This document shows, one piece after another, positions 37,457 to 38,858 of a stretch of 38,858 nt of DNA; position 1 is the first letter of the stretch, and each line of letters opens with the position of its first letter. The position numbers were made by a program, and so were the translations under genes. The notes under the pieces were generated by a model that saw only the letters and a list, made by a program, of their open reading frames with translations, did not search any database and was not told where the DNA came from. The DNA comes from Armatimonadota bacterium (GTDB taxonomy: Bacteria > Armatimonadota > DTGP01 > JAKQQT01), in NCBI GenBank assembly GCA_029564025.1, contig JAKQQT010000497.1, forward strand, positions 1 through 38,858, written 5' to 3'.

Positions 37457-37696
37457 GATTATACCTCCGGTCATTCACAGGGCAACCGTTTACGCGTGGA
37501 AAACGTCCACCACAAAACGCTATTCGGACCGGCTCTCCCGGGGCCGGTGATAGCTCATTGATACCTCATTTCGAGGCTCCAAGCAAATCTCCTGAAACCG
37601 ACCACCAATCTAATATGCAAGACGTATATGTATTATTATCCATCACTAGTCCGGTTGCGTCTGTGATTGTTACACCCGTGCTTGAGGGCAAAGGCA

Positions 37697-37717
37697 TAAC
37701 CGTTCCCTGAACGGTTA
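37697..37717. terminator. Hairpin TAACCGTTC-CCT-GAACGGTTA
   Basis: Perfect 9-bp stem, 3-nt loop in intergenic region; function uncertain. Confidence 0.4.
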
Positions 37718-37830
37718 CGGTGTTTGCGAAGTCTTACCGGGCGGCCTAGCATGAAGGTACAGGCACACCATCGTTGGTCCCCGCGTGTGGCCGCTGTCGC
37801 CAGCGGCGCCCCTGGCAGTAAGGAGTCAGC

Positions 37831-38858
37831 ATGTTCAGAAGCATATTCGCCGCGTTGTCGGTCCTCTTGTTTGTCGTTGGCACGGCTCTGGCTCAGACGC
37901 CGGTTCCCGAGGTCACCGCCGCCTTCTTCGATACGCCGCCGGTGGTGGACGGCAAACTGGACGACGCTTGCTGGGCCGGGGCCGGCAGGGCGGAGCCGTT
38001 TCAGTCCACAACCCGTGACAAGACCGTGAAGGAACAGACCACTGCGCTGGTCGGGTACGACGGGTCCAACCTGTACGTGGGATTCGTGTGTCTGGAATCG
38101 CGGATGGCCGGGACGCGCGCGGAGTACCTGAAGGACGGAGGGCCGGTATGGCTGGACGACTGCATCGAGTTGTTCGTCGCGCCGCACGGTGCCGCCAGCC
38201 GCGGCAACTACGTTCACTTCGGCGTGAACATCGCCGGCACAAAGAGCGCGGAACGAACCGATCACGGTCCGTCCGCGATGGCGTGGAAAGCCCGCACCGC
38301 AAAGGGATCCGACCGCTGGACCGTCGAGATCGCCATCCCGTTCTCCACGCTGAAACCGCTGGACACCAGCGTGGATTGCTGGCGCATCCAGTTCTGCCGA
38401 AACGAGATCCCGTCGGGCGACGGCACAAGTTCGTGGTCGCGGATAGACAGCAGTTTCCACGACTTCTGGCGGTTCGGCAATCTGTTGCCCGATCCGAAGG
38501 GTTACCGGTTCACACAAAGCCGCGGTACCCTGCGCGATCTTTCCGTGTCGTCCAATGCCGTCGGTACCGGGTTCCCGTCCGACACGCCTCCGATTCCCCG
38601 ACCGGACACACCGATCATCCCGGCGCCGAGACAGATGAAAGCCCGCGAAGGTCGGTTCGACCTCACTCCGGAGACGCAACTGGTGGTCGGCGACAACGCG
38701 GCGAGGATAGACCTTCGCGCCGCCGAGGAGATCAACCAGGAAGCCCTGAAGGTACTCGGCTTTGCCTTTCCAATCGTGAAAGCATCGGAGATGAAACCCG
38801 GCGCTCCCGCCGTCCTGATCGGCGAACCGTGGCTCAACGACCGTGTGAAGGACTGGTG
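37831..38858 (+). CDS. Secreted CBM9-like + GH20 N-terminal-domain-like protein, 5' part (runs off right edge)
   Basis: SD AAGGAG, ATG 37831: MFRSIFAALSVLLFVVGTALAQTPVPEVTAAFFDTPPVVDGKLDDACWAGAGRAEPF...YDGSNLYVGFVCLES...; then IIPAPRQMKAREGRFDLTPETQLVVGDNAARIDLRAAEEINQEALKVLGF. Not in ORF track because no in-window stop. Confidence 0.8.
   Translation, partial: MFRSIFAALSVLLFVVGTALAQTPVPEVTAAFFDTPPVVDGKLDDACWAGAGRAEPFQSTTRDKTVKEQTTALVGYDGSNLYVGFVCLESRMAGTRAEYLKDGGPVWLDDCIELFVAPHGAASRGNYVHFGVNIAGTKSAERTDHGPSAMAWKARTAKGSDRWTVEIAIPFSTLKPLDTSVDCWRIQFCRNEIPSGDGTSSWSRIDSSFHDFWRFGNLLPDPKGYRFTQSRGTLRDLSVSSNAVGTGFPSDTPPIPRPDTPIIPAPRQMKAREGRFDLTPETQLVVGDNAARIDLRAAEEINQEALKVLGFAFPIVKASEMKPGAPAVLIGEPWLNDRVKDW

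Noticed and set aside
37636-38679. 347-aa antisense ORF at the right edge
   Set aside because: Opposite strand holds an SD, signal peptide and CBM9-like coding sequence.

Overview
A 38.9 kb high-GC bacterial chromosomal segment. The gene style suggests an environmental, possibly Armatimonadota/Planctomycetota-like lineage; this is inference only, since there is no rRNA marker. The window is dominated by secreted carbohydrate-active and surface proteins: a GH172/DUF2961 enzyme, a GH43-like protein, a GH42/A4-like large secreted protein, SMP-30/gluconolactonase, a beta-helix/PKD protein, two secreted phosphoesterases, and three beta-propeller/Fn3/CBM9-type secreted proteins with a shared dockerin-like C-terminus. 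It also holds two H-X-DG type prepilin-like pseudopilins, a PEP-CTERM protein, an RbsC/RbsB-type sugar ABC permease plus binding protein with no ATPase alongside, an AAC(3)-family acetyltransferase, a large HEVGH metalloprotease, a DUF389 membrane protein, glutamate dehydrogenase, a trypsin-like (S1B) protease candidate and a secreted tail-fibre-like glycine-rich protein. Two partial genes run off the window edges and are absent from the ORF track. Non-coding structure includes several strong hairpin terminators, a MITE/REP-like palindromic repeat present twice (both copies between convergent genes, one with long terminal inverted repeats), a palindromic operator between the GH172 gene and the sugar transporter, and a promoter-plus-structured 5' leader before the 1142-aa dockerin protein. 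No CRISPR array, tRNA, rRNA, integrase or transposase was seen. I found no clear-cut novel defence or biosynthetic system. The best candidates for something undescribed are the dockerin-like-tagged propeller family, the structured leader(s), the repeat element and the secreted tail-fibre/glycine-rich fusion.
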